In this document: positions 21,430 to 33,566 of the stretch, piece by piece
How positions within the stretch are numbered: position 1 is the stretch's first letter
Layout: each line of letters starts with the position of its first letter
Source: Adiantum capillus-veneris
Taxonomy: Eukaryota > Streptophyta > Polypodiopsida > Polypodiales > Pteridaceae
Length of the DNA stretch: 64,000 bases
Direction of reading: 5' to 3'
NCBI GenBank assembly: GCA_014529385.2
Contig: CM043960.1
Location: 40,596,781 to 40,660,780, forward strand
The notes under the pieces: model-generated
The model's database searches: none
Seen by the model: only the letters and a program-made list of their open reading frames with translations
What the model was told of the DNA's origin: nothing
Made by a program: the position numbers and the translations under genes

Positions 21430-21785
21430 TTTCGTTAGCTCCTCATGCCTTAGGTAAATTTGGTCATACCCCCAATCTTGTATCATTTTGAGTTGACGCA
21501 TAAAGGTCGCCCCAAAATAATGTCAAAGTTGTTCGTTTTTCTGAAATCTACCACAGCAAAGGTGTGCTCATAGTTAATTCCATTGGTCCAGGACTCCCAA
21601 TGGTCTCTATACATACCCATCTGCGAGTTGCAGTTTCATTCTCATCTTTCTAAGAGCTAGACGGCCCCATTTCTCCCAGATTTGCTTTGTAGCAATCGCA
21701 ACTCCCGCTCCACTGTCTAGGATAGCTATCGTCTTTATATCCTGATATTTGACAGGTAAGGTTGTATTACCTTCCTCACCTTCAG
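21430..21785 (-). pseudogene. Protease 1 (standard position, before RT)
   Basis: The minus strand reads TIAILDSGAGVAIATKQIW; the active-site Asp-Ser-Gly-Ala codons are at 21706-21717. After a stop near 21,615 it continues to the second hallmark around 21,510 (DIILGRP, then a frameshift, FMRQLKMIQDWGYDQIYLRH). This is the usual gypsy aspartic protease that would release Gag and Pol products. It differs clearly from protease 2 in sequence (DSGA against DTGA; ILGRPF against LGVPW). Confidence 0.85.
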
Positions 21786-22357
21786 TAATCTCCGACCTTG
21801 TTTATGGGCACAGATTGGGCTTTTGGTTGACCTTGTCGTTTGTTTTCTTCTACCGTAGGGTTTGTCTGAAGAGGAATCTTTATTCCTTTGTTCTCTAAAT
21901 GTTTTCCCATGTCTTCCCATAAGTGTGGTTTGACTCTCAAGAGTTCTGACAGTGTGATTGTGCATGTTACAGGTGTCAACAGCATCTCTTGAAGACTTTT
22001 TGAGTCAATCATTTGTGGAATAGCTCTCTTCTGGGATGGAACTAATCTTATCTCCGATTGTGTCTCGTGTTCACCTATAAATGAAGGCAGGGTTTTCAGG
22101 GATTGAGCTTTGCTTTCCATCAAAGCCTCCGTTCCTGGGTCTCCATACAACGATTGTATATCTCCTGGATAAAATTCGTTGTCCATGTTAACCTCAGGAA
22201 TTGGTGCAGACTGTAATGTCGCGCTTCCGTTCTTTCTATTTCTAATGGTTTCCCATAAGTGTTGTGGCCATGGTTCTTCCACTTCTGGAATTGGCATTAT
22301 ATTCATTGACTTAGCATCATCAGTGGTGTTCGGCACCACTCGGTGATCCAATGACAA
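21782..22357 (-). CDS. Gag-protease linker
   Basis: 191 residues open just before protease 1. It contains LTPVTCTITLSELLRVKPHL and WEDMGKHLENKG, resembling the helical ELLR..PHL..E block that precedes protease in many plant gypsy polyproteins. It is part of the polyprotein and not a separate gene. It is followed in a shifted frame by protease 1. Confidence 0.65.
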   Translation of the reverse strand: MSLDHRVVPNTTDDAKSMNIMPIPEVEEPWPQHLWETIRNRKNGSATLQSAPIPEVNMDNEFYPGDIQSLYGDPGTEALMESKAQSLKTLPSFIGEHETQSEIRLVPSQKRAIPQMIDSKSLQEMLLTPVTCTITLSELLRVKPHLWEDMGKHLENKGIKIPLQTNPTVEENKRQGQPKAQSVPINKVGDY

Positions 22358-22499
22358 TATAGTTTCAGGCCTGGGTCCATTTGCATGTTCTAATTCATCG
22401 ATCTTCAGTTTTTCTCACTCTTTGTGAATCAACACTTCTTGTTCTTGGGTTCTAATTGAATTAGGTTCCATCAATGCCTAGGCTGTTTCAATGAGGTGT

Positions 22500-25417
22500 T
22501 TACACATTTCCAAACGCTTCGTTTCCACTTCTGGTTGAGGATAAGTCAACCATCTCTGCTCTAAGGTTTGGTTTGTTTAGCCTTGTTTCATACGCTTGTA
22601 ATAGAGCATCTAAAGGCTCTAGCACTTTCTCGACCAAGACTGATCCCCCCGAGGATGCTTTCCTCGGCTTGTTGTTGTCCTCAGTAGTTTTACTATCTCT
22701 CTCTTGTTTTAGTTGCTCTTTCGTTCCACGTAATTCATTTTGCATGGCAATTTGGGTTTTTATCCTTCTTGTTTTCATTTTGTGTCGTTTTGCCTTCCAG
22801 GATTTCCGCTGTGTTCTCACAGATAAACTCTCGTTTTTAGTGGGTATTGGCAACTCGAACTTTTCTTCCAATGGCTTGTTTTTCTCTAAGTATTTGGCTT
22901 GAGCTCTGGTTACCGCATTGATTTGGATTGTGGGTTCGGTTTCTGATCCACTGCTTGCACTTGGTAACACCCCCACAATATTCATAGTTGCTTTTCCCTT
23001 GTTGTCCAGATTCCTTGGGCAATCTGGCAGTATGTGGTTCACACAATAGCTGTCACAAAACCCAAAAATTTTCACTCTTTTACCCTTGAAAGGAAAACTA
23101 TGCTCCCAATGATCTGAACTTCCACAATTATAGCACGGTCCAATTGGTGGTTGATTTTGAGGAGGTGGTCCTATGGGTTGTCCCGCCCTATTAGGATATC
23201 CTCTTGGTTTGTAGTTCTTGTTCACAATGAACATTAGCGTTCTTTCATCCACCAAATATTGATCCCTCGAAGGTTGTGCTACATACGTTGGTGGTGCCAC
23301 TCGTTATTTCCTCACGGTTGATAGGCTTTGTTTGCGTACATCTGTGGTTCAGGTTCAGTTACATAAGGCTCATTCGGTTCCTCGTAATAAGAAATTTGAG
23401 GTGTATTATTTGTTCCTGGTGATGCTTCGTAAGGTTGAGCATACCTAATCATGGCCCTATTTTCCTGTGGTAATGGAGGTTGTTGACCCAACACAGGTTG
23501 AGGTCTGTCTGCTCCTGCTACCATATTCACATTTGGCCCAACTTGATATCTTGGAGGAGGTGGCTGGGGTGGTCCCGCTGGAGGTCCATAAGGCCTTTCC
23601 CTCACACAGTTTTTGTTGTAAAAACACTTATCCGTGCCATGGTTCATTCATTTTTGCTCTATGGCGCACCATTTCAGTACTCGTCCATTCACAAATGGTA
23701 CTTTGGGCTGTTGTGTGCACCATGGCGTCGGGTGATCCCCCCCACATATGTCACATTTCCTCATCTGAGACTTTCTCATCACCGGATTTGATCTCATATG
23801 TTACTGCATTCTCTTCGTTACTTCCTCTATCATTTGGTCAGCTGTCGGCATCAAAGAAGCCTGAGCATCTTTCTTGGTAGAGGGTTCACTCTTAATGGAT
23901 GAAGAGCCACTGGTTACTGAATCAGTATCCTCTGACACTTCCCCATATGCTTTGCAGTTATTAACACGATATAACGCTTCCCTTGTAACCTGTTCAAATG
24001 TGCTACAGGCTTTCAAGTGAAGGTCCTTTTCCAAGGTTTCGTTTCTAAGTCCTTGAATGAAGAGCACATACAATCTCTCGTCCTGCGGTAATTCTCTTCT
24101 TGGGCACCTCTCAATGTATTACTTGAATCTCAAGGATGCTTCACGTTTTCATTCTCCTTTTGTTTAAAAGCATATATCTGTGATAGAGTATTATGCTTTA
24201 TACCCCGTTTTGAGAATTCTTCCGCGAACTCCCGCAATACATGTTCAATATTCAGACAAGTTTCAGGGTTCAAAGGTTGAAACTATGTTAAGACCGTCCC
24301 TTCCAAGGTCAGCCCGAATCCCTCATATTGAGTATGAAATCAGTGATCTGCTCTGATCTTAAGACTTGCTTAAAGAGCAACACATGGGCATATGGATCCC
24401 CTGATCTGCTATACTTCTTTGGCATGCAATTTGCTACCTGGGATGGCCTCATCCATCTATGGTCTGCGACCAAGGGTCTGCGACCAAGCTCAATGCTCCC
24501 GTGTCTCGACTTAATCATTCTCGTACATCATGGATGTCGTGGGTTGCTCTTGTTGGTTCCCCTGCCACGAATCTACTACTAGGAGGAAAATGTGATGGTG
24601 TGGCTGCAAATGTCGGACCTATTGCGGTATGTGTAGAGATAGGAACCGCACTACCCTGATTTGTAGCCATTGACTCTCTGGGATGTAGCGTTCCCATGGG
24701 GCTTGGCATAGAATACTGAGGTCGACTGAAAGAATCAGCTACATCAGTCCTCTCTCCACCTGTTGCCATCGGGTCTGGCATGACAATTGTAGGTGCTGGT
24801 CTCCGTGGGCTTGGAGTGACATAATACTGGTGGAGTGGTCCCCAAAAGTACGTATATCCTTCCAACTTCTTTTTATCGATTGCTGCATATCGTCTTCCAT
24901 ATTTGTCGTATGCGACGATTTTCGTTTCTGATCCCTCTGTGTAGGTGAAGACATAAAGTCTTTTCCACTCTATCAACTCTCCGACGTAGGGTTCCTTGCA
25001 TCTATAATAGAGATCTTCCTCTCCATTATTATACTTGTATAACCCCACATTGACGTTGTCTGTGTTGACTCTCAAAGTTTTGTTTTCTCACCTTAACCTC
25101 GCATTAGGGAAGCTCATTGTTGGTGCTTTCTCCTCAGGTTCCTCATCTACTTTGGCTTTCGTGCCCATCAATCCCCACTTGTCCACAATGTTAGGATTCA
25201 GGACTACCAAGTACATGATACCTTCGTCATCTAGGTACCTATCTCCGCTATAGCTCACAGACACTAAGTCCTTGAGCTCACTTGTTCTATCTTCTATTTT
25301 CACACAGTAGCGGTCCATACCATCTTTGTAGATCTTAGCACCTTGCTTGTTGTCATACTAATACTTGATGAACAATAGCTTCATTGTGGCCGAAGGGTTT
25401 GATGGTCCTGATGCCAT
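22500..25417 (-). pseudogene. Gag of the large gypsy element
   Basis: Start chosen at the ATG at 25417-25415 (MASGPSNPSATMKLL), in frame with 25318-25088 past one stop near 25,360. It continues through 25075-24515 (YVFTYTEGSETKIVAYDKYG, P/T-rich), a badly broken middle, and 24073-23801 (LYVLFIQGLRNETLEKDLHL, EQVTREALYRV), which is the gag core. A P-rich segment (PPAGPPQPPPP) follows at 23647-23312. The cysteine region at 23300-22500 has CYNCGSSDHWEH with Phe where the last Cys is expected, then CDSYCVNHILPDCPR. Basic and acidic helices follow. It forms the particle shell. Several stops and frameshifts. Confidence 0.8.
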
Positions 25418-25929
25418 GTTTTCTCTTTCGTTTAGGTTTAAATGTCCCAAGTGTTCCGTGAAATACTCGTAAGATCTCTCTGAAGAAGTATCGGAAATAC
25501 TTTCTTCAAGGATCGGCTCTTACGGTTGTACTACACCTTGGTTTACACTCTCCTCAGTTGATAAAACACTTGCTTGATCCGCTAAATTTTGGTGTTGGTT
25601 GTTGATTTGTTTTCCCGATCTCAAAAACATGAAGAAAGTGGAATTTACCGATTGAATCCAAACCTCTTACCTGGAGATGGAGTGATCTTCCAACTCTCAC
25701 GACTGCATGGATTGCTACTTCATCGGTCTCTGCAAATGAATACACTTGATGGATATGAGATCACTGTATCATTCCAACTATCAGCAGATTCAACAATTTC
25801 ACAATGACTTCAACACAATTTTTCTTGTAGATTATTGGCAGTATGTCCAATTTGGGTTCTGACAACTCCTGATATCTTAAATAGTCTAGGTCTATGAACA
25901 TGTCAAAAATGAGTCGAATCTGGCACTTG

Positions 25930-25954
25930 GGTACACCGATTGTGATTGTAGTAC
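25930..25954 (-). promoter_or_regulatory. Iterated near-palindrome, leader copy 1
   Basis: Core GATTGTGATTG, a deaminated form of GATCGCGATCG. Confidence 0.45.
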
Positions 25955-26369
25955 AATGCCCAAATTCGATGAAACTTCACTAGCTTGTTCACTAGGCTAT
26001 TTTAAGGCTACCCACCAAATACTTTTGTATCCAAACCCCAAAAAGTCAAGCTTTTACTAGTTCTTGGTTGGTAATGTTTGTTTTCCTGAATGTCAGTTTC
26101 ACTTGATTTTGGTGTTTGTTTTGGGATATGAAAGCTATCTGGGGTTGTCTTGTGTACAGGCTCTCCCTCTGTATAGTCTATACCCAGTTTTGATGTGTTT
26201 TGGTCTATTGAAAGTCAATTTCTATGCCAGTTTAGCAATTTTTGACTTGGATCTGTATTCAATGGTTTTGACAGTTTTTTGTGGTTTTTGATCCTAGGTC
26301 CTTTAGACTTTTATGTTTGTATACCCTTGAAGATTCTACCCATCAAATATGGTAAAAATCTGAGGTCTA

Positions 26370-26394
26370 GGTACACCGATCGCGATCGTAGTTC
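26370..26394 (-). promoter_or_regulatory. Iterated near-palindrome, leader copy 2
   Basis: Core CCGATCGCGATCGTAG intact. Confidence 0.45.
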
Positions 26395-26642
26395 TGAGCC
26401 CAAATTCAACCAAATTTGGCATGCTTGTAGACACTGATGTTTTAAGGCTATCCCCCAAGGCTTTTTGCATTTGGATAACCAAAAGTCAAGATTTTACAAT
26501 TTTTGGGTCTGTCAGGCTAGTTTTACCCAAGTGACCTGATTTTCTTGATTTTTGATGTTTTTGGGTGTGGTTGCTTTAGAAAAACTTGTTTAGAATCTTA
26601 TCAGGAAGGCACATGTCAAATCTTGTACAATTCTGACACAAA

Positions 26643-26667
26643 GGTACACCGATCGCGATCGTAGTAC
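26643..26667 (-). promoter_or_regulatory. Iterated near-palindrome, leader copy 3
   Basis: Core CCGATCGCGATCGTAG intact, with both GTAC ends. Confidence 0.45.
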
Positions 26668-27188
26668 CTGGGCCAACTCTAATGAAATTTAGTCTGCTCC
26701 CTTTGACAAGTGTTTTACAGTGTTTTGTGCTACCACTTGGTGATTTGACTCAATATCAACCCTGTTTGGTCAGATTTTCTAAATTTCAGAGTCTTATGGC
26801 CTTTCTGTCAAAGTTATGGTTTCCTGGTTTCTCGACTCTAGGTTTTGTCCCAAATCTGACTAGAATGCGAATTACTTATCCTACGCCTAAGTACAGAAAT
26901 GAAAGAACATAAAGAAATGAATCAAACAAAACAAACAAGAAGAATTTTGGGTGAGATTTCAGTACTCAACCGAATAAGAGAAAATGAAGAGAAAAAATGA
27001 TTTGAACACTCTCACTCACAGCTTCCTAAATCTCCTAAGAGAGGATCTAGCCAGTCCACTGACTCTAGACTCCAGTAAGCTCTAAACCCCTGTCTAGCAG
27101 CCTAACTGAGGTGTGAAATGGATTTCTGGATTGATCTTCTTTTAAGGAAGCTAACTGCGCACTCGATCACTCATCACCTAAGGTGCAT

Positions 27189-27206
27189 TCCCCGGCAACG
27201 GCGCCA
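27189..27206 (-). other. tRNA-Asp primer binding site
   Basis: Plus strand TCCCCGGCAACGGCGCCA, an 18-base exact match to the 3' end of plant tRNA-Asp, one base inside the 5' LTR. It is the primer site used by Athila/Tat-type gypsy elements. Confidence 0.95.
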
Positions 27207-27207
27207 A

Positions 27208-28115
27208 TGTTTGTGGGTCGTCGCGACGGACGTCCATAGAATAGCTCTCACGCATCAACATAAAATATCAATACAAGGGAAGCGACTAGGATGAGGCATG
27301 GAAACACACTAGGGTGTCATTCCTAATGAAGTGAACTAGATGAGATGCAACTACTAACTCTGCAAGCAAATCATACGCACTAAAGCCAAGTAATCTGCCT
27401 ATGTCCTTCTACACAGCTCTACAGTCATCATGCCCGTTTACCATGCAAATCATGTCGGAATCGCACGAAACTTGAAGGGAAGCTACAGGGGACTATCAGG
27501 AGCATATCCTATCACTGTCACAACATTCTGGAGAGGTACAAAGATCACGATCGTTCATCCCAAAGTCAGCAAAATTAGTGAACAGGTGATCCTAAAGGGT
27601 CGTTTTAGGGTCCCTAAAGCCTCTCCTAGGGTCAAAACAACATAAAATACACATATAAGCACTCAAAACAACGATTTAAAGCTCCAAACACGTAGTTGAA
27701 AACCTATGCCGAATCTTGAATGATTACACTTGAATGGAAGAGCAAAGCAAGAGGAACACAATGCAATAAACGAACTTGAATTTGGATTACCGTAGCCACA
27801 GTAGCGAAGATTACAAATTGGAGCAAGATAGAGCTCTCAGTACGTACACTGTTTCTTCAAACTTGTGATAAAGAAGATAATGTTCAAACTTACAAAACTT
27901 GACCTTTATAGTTTAGGTCTTTACAAATGGCTTGTCCAACCAAAAGCTCCTAAACTTCTAACTGGCTCTCTAATATACAATTGCTCCCACAAAAATATCA
28001 TAAATTCTTTTACAAGTTCTCGTCTTAGAGATGCTCTCTTACAAAAGAATTTTACAAGGGTTTCCCACTAAAATGTGACTCCTTCTCTGGAAACCGCAAC
28101 TTCGTCCGCAAAATA
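27208..28115 (-). repeat. 5' LTR of the large gypsy element
   Basis: 908 bp, pair of 5054-5963. The outer end reads ATA where the other has ACA, a point change in the terminal dinucleotide. Holds a GATCACGATCG variant of the iterated core near 27,543. Confidence 0.95.
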
Positions 28116-28120
28116 GTGCT
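28116..28120. other. Target site duplication (right), GTGCT
   Basis: Identical to 5049-5053 immediately outside the other LTR. Confidence 0.9.
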
Positions 28121-28696
28121 TGCCGTACTTGATGACTAAGGTGCTTGAGGTGCTTGATAACTAAGGTACTTGAGGTGCTTGTCATGCTTGAGGTGCTAGG
28201 GCTGAGCTTGATGTGGGAACCTTCTGTAGGCTTGATAAAATTGGGCTTGAAGTTAGAACCTTCCCCAAGCTTGAAGGATTCAAGGTGTTTCAAAAAGTCA
28301 ACATGATCCCTACTCAAGGGGGGGTGAGCCCTCATTGTAGGAGCTAGAGAGAGAACACACACAGCCTCACACAAGTCAAGCATTGTCTAAAGAAGTAACT
28401 AGCACACTTGTCAAGTTCCTCTTTATGTTACCCTCATGGTGTGCCTAAAGCCTATTGGTTGGCATCTCAAGGGAGCGAATGATCATTTAGCTAATTTATT
28501 TAATTGATTATGCATTTATCAATCCTCTCTCTCAAAGGGGAAAGGGGGACACTTGTCCCAAGGCTAGCATGGTTGCTTGATATGCACCCTGCATGTGATT
28601 GACTAGGCTTGTAGGGGTCCAATCATCTTCGAGCATGATCTACAAGGGGGGTTGACCAAGGAAGCTAGGGGATTGCTTGCAAGGTATACTCTCCCA

Positions 28697-28744
<48 letters not shown>

Positions 28745-29439
28745 GTGTGAAGTGCAAAGTGCAAGAGCTCCATCTCCTTCTCCAAGCTTGTTGAGAAGTT
28801 GAGAGCCTACACCAACACTCTTGGCTATGCAATGAAAGTCCAACCAAGATCCATGCTTCACTGCTTAAGCTTGCCATCTTCTTCATCTTCATTACTATGC
28901 TATTATGCTATGCTAGGCAAGAAGAGTGATAATAAGTGAGGAACTATTTCTTTCTCCTATGAATGTTTCCCTACCCTCATTCCCTACTAGCTCTCTCCAC
29001 TTTTGAAGGTGTTTGAGGCCTTGGGACTGAGTCTGGGGATGGTTAATGCGTTTACAAAGATGGTGTTATGCTTGTGATGCATGAAGCTTTCCATCTTCAT
29101 TGCATCACCTAGGTCACAAGGAGCACAAAGATTGTATTGTACCAAGTCTCTCTCGATGGGAGAATCTATAATACAAAAGTCTCAGTTGGAGGGGAGACCG
29201 ACTCCACATAAACTCGGTTCTCAACTATTGTCATGTTCTCTAATTCTCTCTCTTGAAAAATTATTGTTCATGCCAAGTCAATTAAGTATAATAGTTTGTT
29301 GCTACTGCTAATTAAGTTCACCCTCTATGTTCTCAAAGTAGTCTCATGAAAATGCTCACTCTAATTCTCTTAATTCGGCTATTCTCAAAGTTCATAGGCT
29401 ATTTCCATTACATACCAAGTCATTAAAACTACAGATTTC
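28121..29439. other. Non-coding host or relic sequence with short repeats
   Basis: 28,121-28,200 repeats GAGGTGCTTG-type units. A (CT)n tract of about 44 bp lies at 28699-28742. The rest has no convincing frame. The right part may be the outer portion of the LTR described next. Confidence 0.4.
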
Positions 29440-29925
29440 CCTAAGGTTTAATAAATTCTCCTACAATCAAAATGTTATAAAATAAAGTTTTAAGCACTCA
29501 AAATTGAAGATAAGACTTGTCAATACTTAGTCACAAACCATGACAGACTTGAAGTACTTACACTTGAATGAAAGAGCAACAGAAAAAGAAACAATGCAAG
29601 TTCAAAAATTTGAAATAGATTATCCAATAAAAAGTTATGTTGAAGTGAAGATGAGAAGCAACTTGATAATACGTACAATAGAGCTCTTTTTTAATCCAAA
29701 ATATTGTCTCCCCTTTTCAAACTAGAGCTATGGTCTTATATACCTAGGGCTTACATACATAATGAGACATTTACAACTTAGAAACGTATCGCTCTAGGAT
29801 CAAAATTACATCAGATCATGTTCATGGCTCTCCAAAAAAATAAAGTACAATGTATAAAAATGTGGCTTTGAAATTTGTGTCCAGTGTTAAGAGGGTGCCC
29901 ATAAGCTAATGCCCAAACGATCCCC
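29440..29925 (-). repeat. Decayed 3' LTR of the second gypsy copy
   Basis: Partial match to the LTR of the large element (TTACACTTGAATG..AGAGCAA, AGAGCTC, TAAGCACTC blocks in the same order). It ends CCCAAACGA directly before TCCCCCCTTTTC, a polypurine tract on the minus strand. The outer edge is not found. Confidence 0.55.
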
Positions 29926-30077
29926 CCTTTTCTAGTCGATGCATGTCCTCGTGCATACCGTAGAAGATTTATCTGTAATTTTTGAAATGCCGCTTCTCCA
30001 CGGACTTTAGTACTTTGTTGAATTTTTCTTCCCTTACCATTATGTATGCTTTGAAGGAGAGATCTTAGAGAGGTTGT
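29926..30077 (-). pseudogene. ORF2 C-terminus of the second gypsy copy
   Basis: A short readable piece (YIMVREEKFNKVLKSVEK, HRLEKGG) ends at the polypurine tract in the position equivalent to the ORF2 end in the large element. Weak similarity only; position is the main argument. Confidence 0.35.
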
Positions 30078-30434
30078 TGTTAGAGTTGGGGAGCGGAAGC
30101 GTGCTCTACCCCAAGCGTCATTGGTGAGCTAGGCTATGGTGGATAAAGCCTTAAGCTAAGCATGATGCTAGGGTTAGTGTTAGAGCAATGTAAATTAAGG
30201 TTAGGCTTCAACTTAAGGCAAAACCAGAAAGGTAGAGTATAGACACAATGATGATAGCTCAAAGTGCATAGATTGATAATTAAAAAAGAGCCTCTCAAAT
30301 AGGCTTGGTAGTTTACATCCATTGTCTAGAGAGATTGCATCCTTTTTTCTCTTGGACCATGTCATCATCTCATCCATCATAGTAAACAAGAGATCTTTCC
30401 CATGAGGTGCGACAAGTGTGGGCTTACTCTAACA
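30078..30434 (-). repeat. 3' LTR of LARD-like element
   Basis: 357 bp, close match to 33074-33437 (shared GAGCCTCTCAAATAGGCTTG and TTTACATCCATTG). Confidence 0.9.
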
Positions 30435-31649
30435 ATCACCCCCTTAAGCAAACACTTGGGGCAAAATACAAAGATGTCATAATTTCATGTCATAGTGTAC
30501 TCCTAGGCTTTACTGATACATCTAGGCATAGTACATGATTCATCATGACAATTTTCATAACGGATTCATCATCCATGGTTCAATAGTACTCATCCTAGGT
30601 TCACAAGGTAGACCTATGGTAATACAAAATAATCCATGTCATGAAGTTTTACTTCATTGAAGAGATAGATTGTTGTTGTCTCCTCCTTCATGTTGTGATG
30701 TTTCATTTTCTTCATGTAGTTATGTGGTTCTTCATAGGTCCGATTTGACAAGGAAATAGTGCAAAACACACATGAATTTAAATGATGATGATGCTTGTGT
30801 GTGTGCTCATGTGTGTACATCTTGTTGGGAAGGTCTTACCATATGTGGTAGAGTCTAATCCCGTGGTCGTGCAAGTGTGAATACCAATCTTGATATCAAA
30901 TAGAACATACTTTGCAAATTGTGCGCTTGAGCTTATTGTGCACGAGAATCACCTTGTGGGGTTTAGACTGTGGCAAAAGGGAGCCCAAAGTATGATGCCA
31001 AGGATGTGGGGGTGAGAATCTTAATAAGCAAATGTTGGCAATCTATGAGAATCAGATCTTTGAGAGCATTCTAGTAAGTTTTGTGACGGTCTGTGGGAGC
31101 ACTTGCTTAAGGGAAAGGGAGCTTTGTGTGTTGTCAAGAGCAGACCCATGGGAATAAGCACCCATTCGGTAAGCAAGGGCAATAAGGGCCATGTGGGAAG
31201 TGACTAATTTCTAGGAAACTCTGGTAACATTGGATGAGGGAAAATTTTGCTTTGCAGTGTGGCACATGCGAGTGGGGAAGGGGCAGAAACCTTATTCACT
31301 TGATGAGGGATGCACAGTGTAAGCATGTAGTTGCTGGACATCAGGAGCAAGGAAGCTAAGGTGAAAGTGAAAACTGAGAAATACAACAACCAATCGGTAG
31401 TAGATGCTATGATGCAAGTGATGTATGTTGTCAAGAAGTAAATGCAAACAAAAACTATCAAGGACAAAGGTGTTGTTGAGTCACTTGGGTGTTGAGGATG
31501 TGGTGAATGGAACCAACACAATGCCACAGGACTATTTGACACCCCCTTGTTAGGTGAGATTGATGGTCCATGATCTCTAGATGACGTGGACCTTCCGTTT
31601 ATTCCCAAGAATAAAAATATTTTGGACACCGGCCGCCGTTTGCCTCCGT

Positions 31650-31714
31650 GACTTGAACCCACCACCTCTTGCACCAGAGGCATTGACTCTCCCAATAAGC
31701 TATCACGCACCACT
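31650..31714 (-). ncRNA. tRNA-like sequence (SINE head or tRNA relic)
   Basis: Minus strand has an A-box-like TAGCTTATTGGGAGAG, an anticodon-stem-like CCTCT...AGAGG with a 6-base loop, and a B-box GGGTTCAAGTC at normal spacing. It lacks clean acceptor stems. It resembles the tRNA-derived head of a SINE inserted in the LARD-like element. Confidence 0.5.
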
Positions 31715-32459
31715 TGAAATGAGGGTGAGAACATAGCATAATATGGCAAAAGTGACGGGCTGGGGATCATTAGGTGTTCACTTGGAGATCACTTTGGAAT
31801 GGTTGAGGTCACATGGTGATCACTTTGGAATAGGTAGGTTCAAAAGGTGATCACATCTCAATTGGGAATCACACAAGAATCACTTGGCAATTACTTCATG
31901 TTCATATTGAGTTTCCTTGGGGTTTACTTCAATTGTGATCACATGACAAACACTTGGGGGATTAAACCGCCATCAAACGACACAAAAACAATCCCACCAC
32001 CCTCAATTAATAGGGACCATTGATCCCACCTGACACAAGGGGTATCAAATAATCACAAGGAGCACAAGGTGAGTCTTTTGGTTGATTGGAAAAGGAGCCG
32101 ATAGGCAAAGGGGGTAGGAGTTGATAGATTTATGGGCTTGCAAGGTGGGCTAAAGCTTGATGGTCAACAGGAGTAGCAACAATGTGTTTTGTTGAGTCGG
32201 ATTTCCTGCAGGGTCATTACCGAGTTAGCAACCTATTGAAGAGCAAAAAATGTAGGCACATGCAATTGTTTATGCACTCCTAGAATAAACCATAGCTGAT
32301 TTTGTGAGATGAGATGGGGCCAGAGACAGTTGAAGAGCGAGTGCTACCATTTGAGGGTTGTTGTATGCAGACCTTGGGTATCTTTATGAAAGGAAAATAT
32401 TTTTGTCTCTATTCAAGAGCCGACTCCCACAAGACACACAAGTGCGTGCGCGCATGCAC

Positions 32460-32629
<170 letters not shown>

Positions 32630-33059
32630 AAATTAAGTGCAATTAGGATATGATTAATAAGGGCTAATTTTTCAACAGAGAGTTGACAGAAATGAGCTCA
32701 ATAATTAGTCAATTTAATCAAGTGATTAATCAATGATCCTCAAGGAAATTTGAGCATGGTTTATGTGTTAGAAAGCTTGTGAAGTGTACTATGCACACAC
32801 ATAAACCACAAAAGAAAATGCACAATACAATGAGAGCAATGATAATGCAAAATGGGATGATAATAAACAAAATAAAAAACAAAAAATTGCACACACAACC
32901 AATGCAAGAGACAAATTCTAAATGCAAATTCCTCCTCACCTAATCACCAAAGGGTAGTGGAGCATGCTCGTGCCCAAGTGGTGATTAGAAAGTGGAATTA
33001 TTGTGAACACCAATGCAATAAAAATTAGTAAAGAGATAAGACTAAGTATGAAATCGTCA

Positions 33060-33071
33060 GCTCTGATACCA
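33060..33071 (-). other. tRNA-iMet primer binding site of LARD-like element
   Basis: Minus strand TGGTATCAGAGC, two bases inside the LTR. Confidence 0.93.
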
Positions 33072-33073
33072 CT

Positions 33074-33437
33074 TGTTAGAGTTGGGGAGTGGCAGCGTCA
33101 TCTACTCTACCCTAAGCATCATTAGTGAGCTAGGATATGGTGGATGAAGCCTTAAGCTCACCATGATTCTAGGGTTAGGGTTAGAGCAGTGGAAATTAGG
33201 GGTAGGATTTAGCTTAAGGCAAAATGCATAAAGGTAGAGTATAGACACAATGATGATAGCTCATAGTGCAAATATTGATGATTAGAAAAGAGCCTCTCAA
33301 ATAGGCTTGGTAGTTTACATCCATTGGCTAGAGAGGTTGCATCCTTATTCCAATTGGACCATGTCATTATCTCATCCATCATAGTAGACAAGGGATCTTT
33401 CCCATGTGGTGCCACAAGTGTGGGCTTACCCTAACCA
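33074..33437 (-). repeat. 5' LTR of LARD-like element
   Basis: About 364 bp; the right edge is uncertain by one or two bases because the end reads TAACCA where the partner has TAACA. Confidence 0.88.
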
Positions 33438-33533
33438 TTGTTGAGCAACGTACTTTGATATGCTGTGAAATTAGCTACAATGGAAGCTCCATTTTTGCAT
33501 AGATAAGATATTTGTAAGTAAATTTGTGGCCTT
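33438..33533 (-). pseudogene. ORF2 fragment of the second gypsy copy (downstream of CACTA)
   Basis: The minus strand reads KFTYKYLIYAKMELPL, stop, LISQHIKVR, matching KHKYSDMIYGELELPMRL and ISQHFRVQ of ORF2 in the large element. This shows the CACTA element split ORF2. Confidence 0.75.
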
Positions 33534-33545
33534 CACTACAAGAGG
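33534..33545 (+). repeat. CACTA left terminal inverted repeat
   Basis: CACTACAAGAGG, paired with 39902-39913. Confidence 0.93.
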
Positions 33546-33566
33546 TTGTGTGCTCTTGTGACGCTG

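Larger units (their letters stand above)
25418..27188 (-). other. Long 5' leader with three iterated near-palindromes
   Basis: About 1.8 kb untranslated between the primer site and gag, with loosely repeated blocks of about 270-440 bp. Each block carries GGTACACCGAT(C/T)G(C/T)GAT(C/T)G at 25930, 26370 or 26643, followed by GCCCAAATTC-like text. The copy at 25930 differs from the others only by C-to-T changes in its core. No protein-coding frame is convincing. Confidence 0.65.
5054..28115 (-). mobile_element. 23-kb Ty3/gypsy LTR retrotransposon with two proteases and an extra 3' ORF
   Basis: Complete structure on the minus strand: 5' LTR 27208-28115, tRNA-Asp primer site 27189-27206, coding region, polypurine tract 5964-5976, 3' LTR 5054-5963. 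It is flanked by identical GTGCT target duplications at 5049-5053 and 28116-28120. Order in transcription sense: gag, protease 1, RT, RNase H, duplicated zinc-binding unit, integrase, protease 2, basic tail, spacer, coiled-coil ORF2. Without the nested 5.8-kb insertion (13424-19210) the element is about 17.3 kb, very long for gypsy and comparable with Ogre/Tat or Athila-type giants, which also use tRNA-Asp. I count 14 differences in the first ~290 bp of the LTR pair, so it is not recent. Every coding part has at least one stop or frameshift, so it is non-functional now. Confidence 0.95.

Noticed and set aside
31204-31770. 188-codon minus-strand frame inside the LARD-like element with hydrophobic stretches
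   Set aside because: It overlaps the tRNA-like segment, shows no domain, and is probably a chance frame; no other support.
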